This document shows positions 1-6,035 of a stretch of DNA of 8,372 nt, piece after piece (position 1 is the first letter of the stretch; every line of letters begins with the position of its first letter). The stretch covers positions 1 to 8,372 of the forward strand of contig DNAS01000061.1 in NCBI GenBank assembly GCA_003485185.1. Reading direction: 5' to 3'. The notes beneath the pieces are model-generated. The model was not told where the DNA came from and made no database searches. It saw nothing but the letters and a program-made list of their open reading frames with translations. The translations under genes were made by a program, and so were the position numbers. This stretch comes from Phycisphaerales bacterium. GTDB taxonomy: Bacteria; Planctomycetota; Phycisphaerae; SM23-33.

Positions 1-63
1 ACGTCCGAACGTGAAATGCTTTAGTATCGGCGGCGGAGAACGATAACTGTTAGCGAGACCACC

Positions 64-1398
64 ATGACTGCCGAGATCGCAATAATGAATCGAGGCTCGA
101 TCGCGTTGGCCGCAGATAGCGCCGTCACGCTTCAGCGTCCTGGCGGGGCCAAGATTTACAACAGCGTCAACAAATTATTTATGTTGTCGAAATATCGGCC
201 CGTGGGGGTAATGGTGTATGGGCAAGCAGAATTCATTGGTGTTCCGTGGGAGACGATCATCAAGGAGTACCGGAAACGCCTTGGCATGGAGTCATTTCCA
301 TCGCTTTGCGACTACGTGAAACATTTCCTGAATTTCCTTGCCCCGGATAGCGGCCTCTTCTCGCAAGAAGAACGAGATCGATATTTCCATCGGAGCGTGG
401 GTACTTGCTTCGTGGGTATCAAGGACAGGATCAATAAGGAGGTAAAGAAATTCATTGGCGACAAGGGGGGGATTACGCAAGGGCAAGTAAGTAATACGTG
501 TACCGCTGTTGTCAAGGCAACATGGACTAGCTATGAAAAGGCCGAGACTCTTCCGTGCTTTCAGACCTTGTCTTTGAAAGCTCTTGTGTCGAAGTATCAG
601 CCTGTCATTGAGAAGATTCGAAAAGCCGTGTTCGAAAATCTTCCTCTGTCTTCTTCGGCAGAGAAGTTATTAAGCAATATCGCGATCAGTCTCTTTCTAA
701 AAGATCGGTTTGTGGGTCCAATATCGGGAGTCGTCATAGCCGGTTTCGGCGAAAGCGAACACTTTCCGTCCCTCGTGAGTGTACTGGTGGATGGTTTCTT
801 GGATGACCAGCTTCGCCAGAAAGAAGACCGAAACCAGACTATCTCGGCGAAGAATTCTGCAGCGATCATCCCATTTGCCCAAAGCGAAATGGTCCATACG
901 TTCATGGAAGGAATTGACCCCTACTACCATCGATTCCTTGGGGGGTATCTTGGCGGGTTTTTCGAAAAACTTCCCTTGGAGATTGCAGACGGTCTGCGCG
1001 CATTGAGATCCAAAGCCAAAGGCAAGTTGACAGAGCGGCTAAAGGCTTCCTGCATGAAACTGCTTGAAGAACTGAACAAGCAATCTGATACTTACCGAAG
1101 AGATAATCATGTTACGCCGATCATCGAGGCGGTGACTTTTCTTCCGAAGGATGAGTTGGCGGCCATGGCGGAATCCTTGGTGAATCTCACATCCTTCAAG
1201 CGTAGAATATCGATGGATGCCGAGACGGTTGGTGGCCCGATCGACGTGGCCGTAATATCGAAAGGTGACGGATTCATCTGGATCAAACGAAAGCATTATT
1301 TTGAACCAAAATTGAATCCGGCCTTTTTTGCAAATTATTACATGGATCGTAAACCGGCAGAGGAAGGAGAGCAGGATGCCCAAGGTATCAAAAACTAA
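64..1398 (+). CDS. Predicted N-terminal-nucleophile (proteasome/HslV-like) hydrolase, 444 aa
   Basis: I do not recognise a named family, but the N-terminus reads like a proteasome beta or HslV subunit. It starts MTAEIAIMNRG, followed by IALAADSAVTL. If Met is removed, as expected before Thr, then Thr is residue 1, Asp is 17 and Thr is 21, the same spacing as in HslV and archaeal beta subunits. Lys in NKLFML (residue 37 with Met) is the likely counterpart of catalytic Lys33, shifted by a 3-residue insertion. Further strand-like blocks occur at 222-244 (VVIAGFGE, then SLVSVLVDG) and 391-410 (IDVAVISKGDGFIWIKRK). The middle and C-terminal parts (about 60-215 and 250-385) are much larger than in a roughly 200-aa proteasome subunit. 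There is no signal peptide, so it is probably cytosolic. The ATG at 64 places Thr at position 2, which supports this start, although no good Shine-Dalgarno is visible. Base composition is clearly less GC-rich than the rest of the window, which suggests acquisition. It overlaps the next gene by 23 nt. Substrate unknown; peptidase or amidase activity is inferred only. Confidence 0.8.
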   Translation: MTAEIAIMNRGSIALAADSAVTLQRPGGAKIYNSVNKLFMLSKYRPVGVMVYGQAEFIGVPWETIIKEYRKRLGMESFPSLCDYVKHFLNFLAPDSGLFSQEERDRYFHRSVGTCFVGIKDRINKEVKKFIGDKGGITQGQVSNTCTAVVKATWTSYEKAETLPCFQTLSLKALVSKYQPVIEKIRKAVFENLPLSSSAEKLLSNIAISLFLKDRFVGPISGVVIAGFGESEHFPSLVSVLVDGFLDDQLRQKEDRNQTISAKNSAAIIPFAQSEMVHTFMEGIDPYYHRFLGGYLGGFFEKLPLEIADGLRALRSKAKGKLTERLKASCMKLLEELNKQSDTYRRDNHVTPIIEAVTFLPKDELAAMAESLVNLTSFKRRISMDAETVGGPIDVAVISKGDGFIWIKRKHYFEPKLNPAFFANYYMDRKPAEEGEQDAQGIKN

Positions 1399-1543
1399 GA
1401 AGAAATACATCTCGTATGAGGAGTACCAAAGAGCTTTCTTTCCGAAGACGAAGACTCGGCGTGTTGCATCTGAGGATCCAGCAGTGATTGGAGCGGAATT
1501 GGCTAAGCAAGCTTTGCGTAAGTTGAAGCTTGCGATCTCGTAA
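1376..1543 (+). CDS. Small basic protein of unknown function (55 aa), coupled to the Ntn-hydrolase gene
   Basis: This short gene begins inside the end of the preceding gene, in another frame, with a 23-nt overlap. The ATG at 1376 is preceded by a purine-rich AGGAAGGAGAG stretch ending a few bases upstream, the best ribosome-binding site in this part of the window, and that decides the start over the longer in-frame extension. The product is lysine-rich at its start (MPKVSKTKKKYISYEEYQ), then has a middle FFPKTKTRR and a helix-like tail (AVIGAELAKQALRKLKLAIS). No known domain is recognised and no membrane segment is seen. The overlap implies translational coupling with the Ntn-hydrolase-like protein. 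The 55-aa product might be a partner, inhibitor or substrate of it, but that is inference from position only. A terminator hairpin follows within 25 nt of the stop, so the two genes look like a self-contained unit. Confidence 0.6.
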   Translation: MPKVSKTKKKYISYEEYQRAFFPKTKTRRVASEDPAVIGAELAKQALRKLKLAIS

Positions 1544-1566
1544 ATAGGCACATGCTTTGTCATGCC

Positions 1567-1598
1567 CCGGCGGCTCAAAGAACCGCCGGTATTCTTTT
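1567..1598 (+). terminator. Rho-independent terminator of the Ntn-hydrolase unit
   Basis: A 7-bp GC stem (CCGGCGG at 1567-1573 with CCGCCGG at 1583-1589) and a 9-nt loop are followed directly by TATTCTTTT. It lies 24 nt after the stop of the 55-aa gene, in the plus orientation. There is no T-run on the other side, so it serves the plus strand. Confidence 0.7.
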
Positions 1599-1627
1599 CA
1601 GAACATCATCTCCTCCGAGTGTGTAGA

Positions 1628-1647
1628 GTGAGCAACTTGTTGCTCGC
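1628..1647 (-). terminator. Hairpin just downstream of the CPBP protease gene, possible operon end
   Basis: A near-perfect palindrome, with GAGCAAC (1630-1636) and GTTGCTC (1639-1645) extended by outer pairs, sits 8 nt past the stop codon of the minus-strand CPBP gene. No clear T-run follows on the minus strand, so it may be an RNA 3'-end stabiliser or a factor-dependent stop rather than a classic intrinsic terminator. Confidence 0.35.
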
Positions 1648-1655
1648 GGAAACTC

Positions 1656-2393
1656 TCAGCGGCTGGCGAGGACGTAGAGGTCCCAGAAGATGTGGGCGCC
1701 GACGGCCACGCCGAACCCGCGGTAGACGAAGAGGGTTCCCCAGAGCACTCCTGCCGTCGCGAGGAAGGTGAACTGGCTCCAGTTGAAGGCCGTGTCGCCC
1801 GCGACGGACTCGCCCGTGAAGTGGCACAGGCTGAACAGCCCCGCGCCGGCGAGCACCGCCACGAACGTCACGATGTCCTTTCGCAGCGTGGCCAGGTCCA
1901 CGAAGATCAGCAGCGCCAGGCTGATCAGCAGGAAGCGGAAGATGAACTCCTCGTAGATTCCCGCGCCGAAGGCGAGCAGGACGTTCTGGAGGAGCTTGTC
2001 GCCCTCGGGGGTCAAAACGCTTCCCGGCTGGGCAGCGATCCGCCGCGTGAAGAATCCCAGGGCGATCAGCGGGAGCGTCCAGGCGATGGACTCGCCGAAC
2101 ATTCCCGCCAGCGCCTTGGGGTGGATTTTCCAGGGGTCCTTGTGGGTGGCATGCACCAGCAGGAGCGTCACGACGATCAGCAGGGGGGGCAGGAAGGCGG
2201 CCGTCCCGCCGAAATACCGCAGCACCTGCCCGACCCACTGGGGCACGAGCAGCCGGCTGCCCCCGTAGACGGCCGAGCCCACGTGGAAGAAGATCAGCCC
2301 CGGAAGGATGAACACCAGGCAGTTCAGCGGGCGCTGCGTCTGGTGGAAGTAGTTGTCCTTGCGTCGCGGTTTTCCCGGGCCGTCGGAAGCCAT
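1656..2393 (-). CDS. CPBP-family intramembrane metalloprotease (CAAX protease-like)
   Basis: The 245-aa polytopic membrane protein carries the three CPBP motifs. The first is GIYEEFIFR, giving EExxxR at E148, E149 and R153. The second is LFSLCHF, with H191. The third is HIFWD, with H234 and D238. In this family the Glu and His residues activate a water molecule within the membrane, as in the Rce1 prenyl-protein protease. Bacterial members take part in peptide maturation, bacteriocin immunity or unknown processing. Hydrophobic segments lie at about 23-43, 64-81, 103-115, 135-147, 152-166, 173-192 and 207-236. The first 20 residues are basic and polar. The ATG at 2393 is 7 nt after the stop of the helix-hairpin-helix gene, so it is the last gene of the three-gene minus-strand operon. 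No good Shine-Dalgarno is visible, so translation may depend on the upstream gene. The substrate cannot be told from the sequence. Confidence 0.9.
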   Translation of the reverse strand: MASDGPGKPRRKDNYFHQTQRPLNCLVFILPGLIFFHVGSAVYGGSRLLVPQWVGQVLRYFGGTAAFLPPLLIVVTLLLVHATHKDPWKIHPKALAGMFGESIAWTLPLIALGFFTRRIAAQPGSVLTPEGDKLLQNVLLAFGAGIYEEFIFRFLLISLALLIFVDLATLRKDIVTFVAVLAGAGLFSLCHFTGESVAGDTAFNWSQFTFLATAGVLWGTLFVYRGFGVAVGAHIFWDLYVLASR

Positions 2394-2400
2394 GGGGACA

Positions 2401-2817
2401 TTATGGCCGGGCGGTCGCCGGCTGCAACGGGGAATCGCCCTCGGGCGGAAATTTCAGGTGCGGGCGGAGTTCCTCGACGGTGGCCGGTCCGATGCCCCGG
2501 ATGTTGCGCAGGTCCTCGGCGCGGCGGAAGGCGGCCGGGCCGTACGTGCGGCGGTATTCGAGGATGGCCTCGGCGCGGGCCGGACCGACGCCCGGAAGGC
2601 GGATCAGCGAGGCGAGCGGGTCGATGTTGGGATCGATTCCCTGCTGGGCCGCGGCGACGCGGGCGGCGCTCGGCGCGGTCCGTTCCGGGCCTTCCGGTCC
2701 GCCGTCGATGGCCGCGACCGCCAGCAGCCCCCACGCGCCAGCGCACGCGGCGATCAGCCAGGCGCACTGCCCCGTCCGCCACGCCAGCCCGCGCAATGGC
2801 CCGCCCAATTCCGTCAT
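2401..2817 (-). CDS. Membrane-anchored ComEA-type helix-hairpin-helix protein (138 aa)
   Basis: The protein has one N-terminal hydrophobic segment (about residues 18-37, CAWLIAACAGAWGLLAVAA) preceded by an Arg, so it is probably an inner-membrane anchor with the rest outside the cytoplasm. A low-complexity linker follows to about residue 66. Residues 67-122 form a tandem helix-hairpin-helix domain with both turns visible: LIRLPGVGPARAEAIL and LRNIRGIGPATVEELR. This is the layout of ComEA, which binds double-stranded DNA non-specifically through the backbone during natural transformation. The length is typical of short ComEA-like proteins. The ATG at 2817 overlaps the stop of the GH10-like gene as ATGA, indicating translational coupling, and is chosen over the upstream in-frame extension, which lies wholly inside the GH10-like gene. 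No other competence gene (comEC, comF) is present here. A role in DNA uptake is therefore possible but not shown; many planctomycete and other genomes have ComEA-like proteins of unknown role. Confidence 0.85.
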   Translation of the reverse strand: MTELGGPLRGLAWRTGQCAWLIAACAGAWGLLAVAAIDGGPEGPERTAPSAARVAAAQQGIDPNIDPLASLIRLPGVGPARAEAILEYRRTYGPAAFRRAEDLRNIRGIGPATVEELRPHLKFPPEGDSPLQPATARP

Positions 2818-4355
2818 TTTCCCGTGCCCGTGCCCTTGCGTTTCCGGTCGTTGACGTCCGTCGACAGGAGGAATGCCTTGAAGTTCCGCAGCTCGCGGAA
2901 GGCGAGCTTGCCTTCCAGGTTGTTGTGGCACAGCCCGCCGTGGGGGATGAAGTGCCCCTCGTAGTCGGCCAGGTCGCGCCAGCAGAACGACTCGACGTAG
3001 GGTTTGGAGATTCCGATGCGGCAGAACGCCTGGAGCCATTCGGCCTGGAGGCGCTGCGACCAGGGCGCGTGCCAGACGCCCGCCTTGGTGATGGGCTGCT
3101 TTCCGCCCCAGGCGTCCCAGGCGTCGTCGGTGACGTTGGAGGGGACCTGGGCGGCCGTCACGTGCACCGACTTGCTCAGCGTGACGAACTCGTCCAGCAG
3201 CGAGCTGATCTGGAGCAGGTCGCGCACGAACATCCCGTCGATGGGCACGCCCTGGTACATCTGCACGCCGAACGCGTCGAACTTGATTCCGCTCTGGACG
3301 GCCATGTCCGCGTACAGCAGCGGGGGGATCGTTCGCTGGTTGCGGGCGTAGTACTCGCCCCAGGGCATGACCAGCTCGATCATGACCTGGCTGTCGGGGG
3401 CGAGCTTCTTGACCAGCAGGCAGCTCATGCGCGTCAGTTCCATGAGCTGCTCGAAGTTGAGGTTGAAGATGTTGTGGGCGTGGATTCCCGACACGACGTT
3501 CCAGACGCGCACGTGCTTCTCGTACCGGGTGACGACCTTGGTGATGTGCTCGTAGATCAGGTCGCGCAGGGCGTCGTAATCGTGTTCCCAGATGTACAGC
3601 CACTCGGGGACCTGGGTCTCGTCGAAGCTCAGCAGGGGTCCGGCGTGGACGGGCTTGCGGGTGCGGGCCGCCCAGTTCACCCAGGCGTCGATCTGCGTGA
3701 ACTTGTGGATGCGCTCCTTGGGCTCGGTGTATTTCCAGGGCATGGGGACGGACACGAAGTCGAACCCCTCGCGCAGGCGTTCCTGGTAGGTCTCGCCCAT
3801 GCTGAACAGGTCGACGACGCATCCGAAGCTGGTGCGGTTCATCGCCGCCCCGGACGCCTTGCGGCGGGTCAGGAAGATGTCCGCGTGGAACAGGGCGATT
3901 TTCTCGCTGAGGGTGACGCCGACTTCCAGCGCCTGCTCGGCCAGGGCGGATGCCTCGGCCGGGTCGGAGGCGTTCAGGGCGGCGACGAAGGTCTTCCGGA
4001 CCTCGTCGAACTCGCGGTTGATGGCCTCGGCCCCGTGGTAGTCGAACAGGCCCCAGTCCTCGCGTTTCTGGGCGATGTGCATCATGCGGGCGCGGGCGAG
4101 TTCGACGTTCAGGTTGTAGGGTTTGGAGCGTTCCGGAAGGCGGGTGGTGGGCAGGAGGAAGCGTCCGGCCTTCCCGGCGTCCCACAGCAGGGCCAGCCCG
4201 CACGCGCCGGGGACGCGCTTCAGGCAGGTGATCTGTCCCCCGTCGGCCACCAGGTCGGCGCGAACGGGAATCCCGTCCTGCCCGAACAGGTACGCACCGC
4301 TCAACTCCACGTCGCGCGCCGGCGCGCCGTTGCGATAGACGTCAAATCGCAGCAT
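2814..4355 (-). CDS. GH10-like (xylanase-fold) protein lacking both catalytic glutamates, 513 aa
   Basis: Residues about 175-495 follow the beta/alpha-barrel order of glycoside hydrolase family 10. FVSVPMPWKYTEP (200-212) corresponds to the usual NEMKW...EP block. KPVHAGPLL to VPEWL (234-253) corresponds to the GHTLVWH...PxW strand. VRVWNVVSG (282-290) corresponds to WDVVNE. FDAFGVQMYQG (359-369) corresponds to the IDGIGxQxH strand. VHVTAAQV (397-404) corresponds to ITELD. ESFCWRDLADYEG (455-467) corresponds to the WGxxDxxSW block. The acid/base Glu is replaced at S289-G290 and the nucleophile Glu at A401-A402, so a retaining xylanase mechanism is not expected. An N-terminal part (1-80) looks beta-rich, and 85-165 looks helical. 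No signal peptide is seen, unlike secreted xylanases, so a cytosolic binding or other catalytic role is likely. It is the first gene of the operon with the helix-hairpin-helix and CPBP genes. The ATG at 4355 has no obvious Shine-Dalgarno. The fold assignment is from motif order, not from a search. Confidence 0.75.
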   Translation of the reverse strand: MLRFDVYRNGAPARDVELSGAYLFGQDGIPVRADLVADGGQITCLKRVPGACGLALLWDAGKAGRFLLPTTRLPERSKPYNLNVELARARMMHIAQKREDWGLFDYHGAEAINREFDEVRKTFVAALNASDPAEASALAEQALEVGVTLSEKIALFHADIFLTRRKASGAAMNRTSFGCVVDLFSMGETYQERLREGFDFVSVPMPWKYTEPKERIHKFTQIDAWVNWAARTRKPVHAGPLLSFDETQVPEWLYIWEHDYDALRDLIYEHITKVVTRYEKHVRVWNVVSGIHAHNIFNLNFEQLMELTRMSCLLVKKLAPDSQVMIELVMPWGEYYARNQRTIPPLLYADMAVQSGIKFDAFGVQMYQGVPIDGMFVRDLLQISSLLDEFVTLSKSVHVTAAQVPSNVTDDAWDAWGGKQPITKAGVWHAPWSQRLQAEWLQAFCRIGISKPYVESFCWRDLADYEGHFIPHGGLCHNNLEGKLAFRELRNFKAFLLSTDVNDRKRKGTGTGK

Positions 4356-4401
4356 CTTTTTGCCCAGGATGAAAGTATGAATCTATGATTCGGGCCCCGG
4401 A

Positions 4402-4440
4402 CCCGCCGGGAATCGCCCGGGGCGGGCCTTTCGACCCGCC
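4402..4440 (-). promoter_or_regulatory. Three alternating GC-rich arms in the leader of the GH10-like operon
   Basis: CCCGCC at 4402-4407, GGCGGG at 4421-4426 and CCCGCC at 4435-4440 mean that the middle arm can pair with either neighbour, but not both at once. The block lies 47-85 nt before the GH10-like start codon on the minus strand. This is the geometry of an attenuator or of alternative 5'-leader folds. It may also be a decayed terminator. A 13-nt palindrome (GAATC/GATTC, 4379-4391) lies between it and the gene. Confidence 0.3.
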
Positions 4441-4460
4441 GGGCGCGTCGTTGCTTTCGC

Positions 4461-4635
4461 GGTATCAGTAAAACAGTTGAACAGGGGAGCAGGGGAACAG
4501 CCCTTCGACTCGCTTCGCTCGTTCAGGGCCAGGAGACCGCAGGCGAGCCTTCTTCTTGCCCTGGAAAAACCGGGCAAAAACGAGACTCGTATATTTCTTT
4601 CCACTGTTCACCTGTTCTCCTGCTCGCCTGCTCTA
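4461..4635. repeat. Inverted array of 8-nt units ending in CAG (dispersed intergenic repeat)
   Basis: On the left, five consecutive 8-nt units run from 4461 to 4500: GGTATCAG, TAAAACAG, TTGAACAG, GGGAGCAG and GGGAACAG. On the right, four units run in the opposite orientation from 4604 to 4635: CTGTTCAC, CTGTTCTC, CTGCTCGC and CTGCTCTA. The two arms can pair as one long imperfect hairpin. The 103-nt interior holds a palindromic element (4500-4529) and a small stem at 4558-4575 (GCCCTGG/CCGGGC, AAAAA loop). With the leader arms at 4402-4440, this accounts for the 309-nt stretch between the GH10-like and phosphofructokinase genes; I see no gene in it. Confidence 0.7.
4500..4529. repeat. Short dispersed palindromic element (CCCTTCGACTCGCTTCGCTCG type)
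   Basis: The 30-nt block begins GCCCTTCGACTCGCTTCGCT and ends GTTCAGGGC, with its ends complementary and an internal GCG-rich core that can fold. I recall this motif as a common intergenic element in many bacterial genomes. Its spurious translation (NERSESKG) recurs in predicted proteins. It abuts the left 8-nt array exactly. Confidence 0.6.
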
Positions 4636-4666
4636 AGTGGTCTTCAACAGGAGTTGAAGACCGCTT
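4635..4666 (-). terminator. Hairpin at the 3' end of the phosphofructokinase gene
   Basis: A 13-bp stem with one G-T wobble (arms 4635-4647 and 4654-4666, core GGTCTTCAA/TTGAAGACC, 6-nt loop) overlaps the first two bases of the minus-strand TAA stop codon at 4665-4667. The inverted array follows and there is no T-run on the minus strand. It is therefore an unusual terminator, or a 3'-end protecting structure. Confidence 0.5.
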
Positions 4667-5945
4667 AAATACGATACTCTTTTCCGGTCTTCCGGGCGAC
4701 CCTGTGCTTGGCCAGTCGGGCGTAAATCGGCAGGCCGTCCGGTCCGATCTCGATTTCCGCCTCCCCGCGCAGCAGGGGGGCGGCGTACGCGCGGAACGCG
4801 TCGGTCACGCTGATGCCGTCGGCGCCGATGAACTCCTTCGGCACGAACTTCTCGCCGTTGGCGACCTTCTCCAGCTCGACCAGGCCCGTCGAAACGCCGT
4901 ACTTGTCGCCCGAGCCGGTCCGCTCCAGCGTGACCATCATTCCGTTGACGCCCTTCATGGCCGCCTCGACCGCCTTGGCGCCGACGAGGTAGGCTTCCTG
5001 CACGTCGGTCCGGCTGGCGAAGTGCATGGCGTTCCGCTGGGCGGTCCCGGCGCGGTTCACGCGGCACTTGACGCCCACTTCCTTCTCGATGATCGCGCGG
5101 ATGGTGTCGGCCGCCCCGCCCAACTGGGCATGCCCGAACGAGTCCTTCCCGAACGAACCCCCCGCCTCGCCGAGGTATTTTCCGTCGGCCGTCTTGACGC
5201 CCTCGCCGGCGGCCACGAAGCACCGCTTGAAGTCCTTCAGGCACTGGCGGACGTCCGCGACGAACTTCTCGAGCGTGAAGGTCACTTCCGGAAGCAGGAT
5301 GATGTGCGGCGCGTCCTCGGGCACCCGCCGCGCCAGGCCCGTGGCGGCCGTGATCCACCCCGCGTTGCGCCCCATGATCTCCTGCACGGTGCAGGTGTCG
5401 TGGGTGTAGAGGGCCTCGGTGTCTCGCCCGGCCTCCATCACGCTGGTGGCGTTGAACTTCGCCACCGACCCGAACCCGGGGCAGTGGTCCGTGTAGGCCA
5501 GGTCGTTGTCGATCGTCTTCGGCACGCCGACGGCGATCATCTCGTAGTCCACCTCGCGGGCGAGCCGACCAAGCTTGGCGGCCGTGTCCATCGAGTCGTT
5601 CCCGCCGATGTAGAAGAAGTAGCGGATGTCGTGCGCCTGGAAGACCTCGAGAATCCGCTCGTAGTCGGTGCGGTCCTTGTCGAGGCTCTTGAGCTTGTGG
5701 CGGCAGCTCCCGAGGGCGGCCGACGGCGACCGCTTCAGGCGGTCGATCTCCCGCGGGTCTTCCTTTCCGAGGTCGAACATCTCTTCGGTCAGCACGCCCA
5801 CGATGCCGTTCAGGGCGCCGTAGACGCCGGTGAACACGCCGGAGTTCTTCAAAGCCGTCTGGATCACGCCGCAGGCGCTGGCGTTGATGACCGCCGTAGG
5901 TCCGCCCGACTGGGCGACCACCGCTTTGCCCTTGAGTCTCGCCAT
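4665..5945 (-). CDS. pfp: Pyrophosphate-dependent 6-phosphofructokinase (426 aa)
   Basis: The enzyme phosphorylates fructose 6-phosphate to fructose 1,6-bisphosphate in glycolysis, in the cytosol. The family marks are AVVAQSGGPTAVINAS near the N-terminus (8-23), YFFYIGGNDSMDTAAKL (109-125), VPKTIDNDLAYTDHCPGFGS (141-160) and the fructose-6-phosphate-binding MGRNAGW (191-197). Two residues separate PPi-using from ATP-using forms. The Gly of GGDGS is Asp here (GGND, D117), and the Gly of PGTIDND is Lys (K143). Both point to pyrophosphate as phosphoryl donor, which makes the step reversible. The length fits the 400-430-aa PPi-type clade rather than the 320-aa E. coli PfkA. The ATG at 5945 has AGGAAAGGG 10 nt upstream, which fixes the start. 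A strong promoter and a leader hairpin lie upstream and a hairpin overlaps the stop. It appears to be a single-gene transcript, divergent from the GGDEF gene. Confidence 0.95.
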   Translation of the reverse strand: MARLKGKAVVAQSGGPTAVINASACGVIQTALKNSGVFTGVYGALNGIVGVLTEEMFDLGKEDPREIDRLKRSPSAALGSCRHKLKSLDKDRTDYERILEVFQAHDIRYFFYIGGNDSMDTAAKLGRLAREVDYEMIAVGVPKTIDNDLAYTDHCPGFGSVAKFNATSVMEAGRDTEALYTHDTCTVQEIMGRNAGWITAATGLARRVPEDAPHIILLPEVTFTLEKFVADVRQCLKDFKRCFVAAGEGVKTADGKYLGEAGGSFGKDSFGHAQLGGAADTIRAIIEKEVGVKCRVNRAGTAQRNAMHFASRTDVQEAYLVGAKAVEAAMKGVNGMMVTLERTGSGDKYGVSTGLVELEKVANGEKFVPKEFIGADGISVTDAFRAYAAPLLRGEAEIEIGPDGLPIYARLAKHRVARKTGKEYRI

Positions 5946-5979
5946 ACCCGGATTTCCCTTTCCTGCATGAAAGCCCGTA

Positions 5980-5999
5980 CGTCCGGTTCCCGCCGGACG
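5980..5999 (-). promoter_or_regulatory. 5' leader hairpin of the phosphofructokinase mRNA
   Basis: A perfect 7-bp stem (CGTCCGG at 5980-5986 with CCGGACG at 5993-5999) with a 6-nt loop falls at the very start of the predicted transcript, about 2 nt after the inferred start site near 6001. It ends 15 nt before the Shine-Dalgarno at 5956-5964. A 5'-end hairpin of this kind usually stabilises mRNA. Its position leaves the ribosome site free. Confidence 0.5.
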
Positions 6000-6007
6000 G
6001 AGCCTGC

Positions 6008-6035
6008 ATTATAGCCGGCGGCGCAGGTTTGGCAA
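6008..6035 (-). promoter_or_regulatory. Sigma70-type promoter of the phosphofructokinase gene
   Basis: On the minus strand, TTGCCA (6030-6035, 5 of 6 to consensus) and a perfect TATAAT (6008-6013) are separated by 16 bp. Transcription would start near 6001, giving a leader of about 55 nt. In so GC-rich a sequence, a chance perfect -10 at this place is unlikely. Confidence 0.75.

Noticed and set aside
20..28. TAGTAT as a -10 box for the left unit
   Set aside because: Only 4 of 6 bases match and its -35 region would lie at or beyond the window edge, so it cannot be judged.
64..1598. Reading the Ntn-hydrolase pair as an anti-phage defence system
   Set aside because: The low GC and compact unit would suit one, but there are no known defence genes or mobile-element genes in the window, so the claim is not supported.
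2401..4203. A 600-aa reading of the helix-hairpin-helix gene with a long N-terminal extension
   Set aside because: The extension lies in another frame of the GH10-like gene and is Arg/Pro/Gly-rich. The ATG at 2817 gives a normal ComEA-like length and an ATGA overlap.
1692..4388. An 898-codon open frame on the plus strand covering the minus-strand operon
   Set aside because: It is antisense to three genes with clear motifs. Its translation is low-complexity and rich in Gly, Val, Asp, Glu and Gln, as expected from the complement of GC-biased codons.
4383..4604. A 73-aa minus-strand frame in the gene-free stretch
   Set aside because: It contains NERSESKG, the translation of the dispersed palindrome, and otherwise covers hairpin sequence. 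There is no ribosome site or domain.
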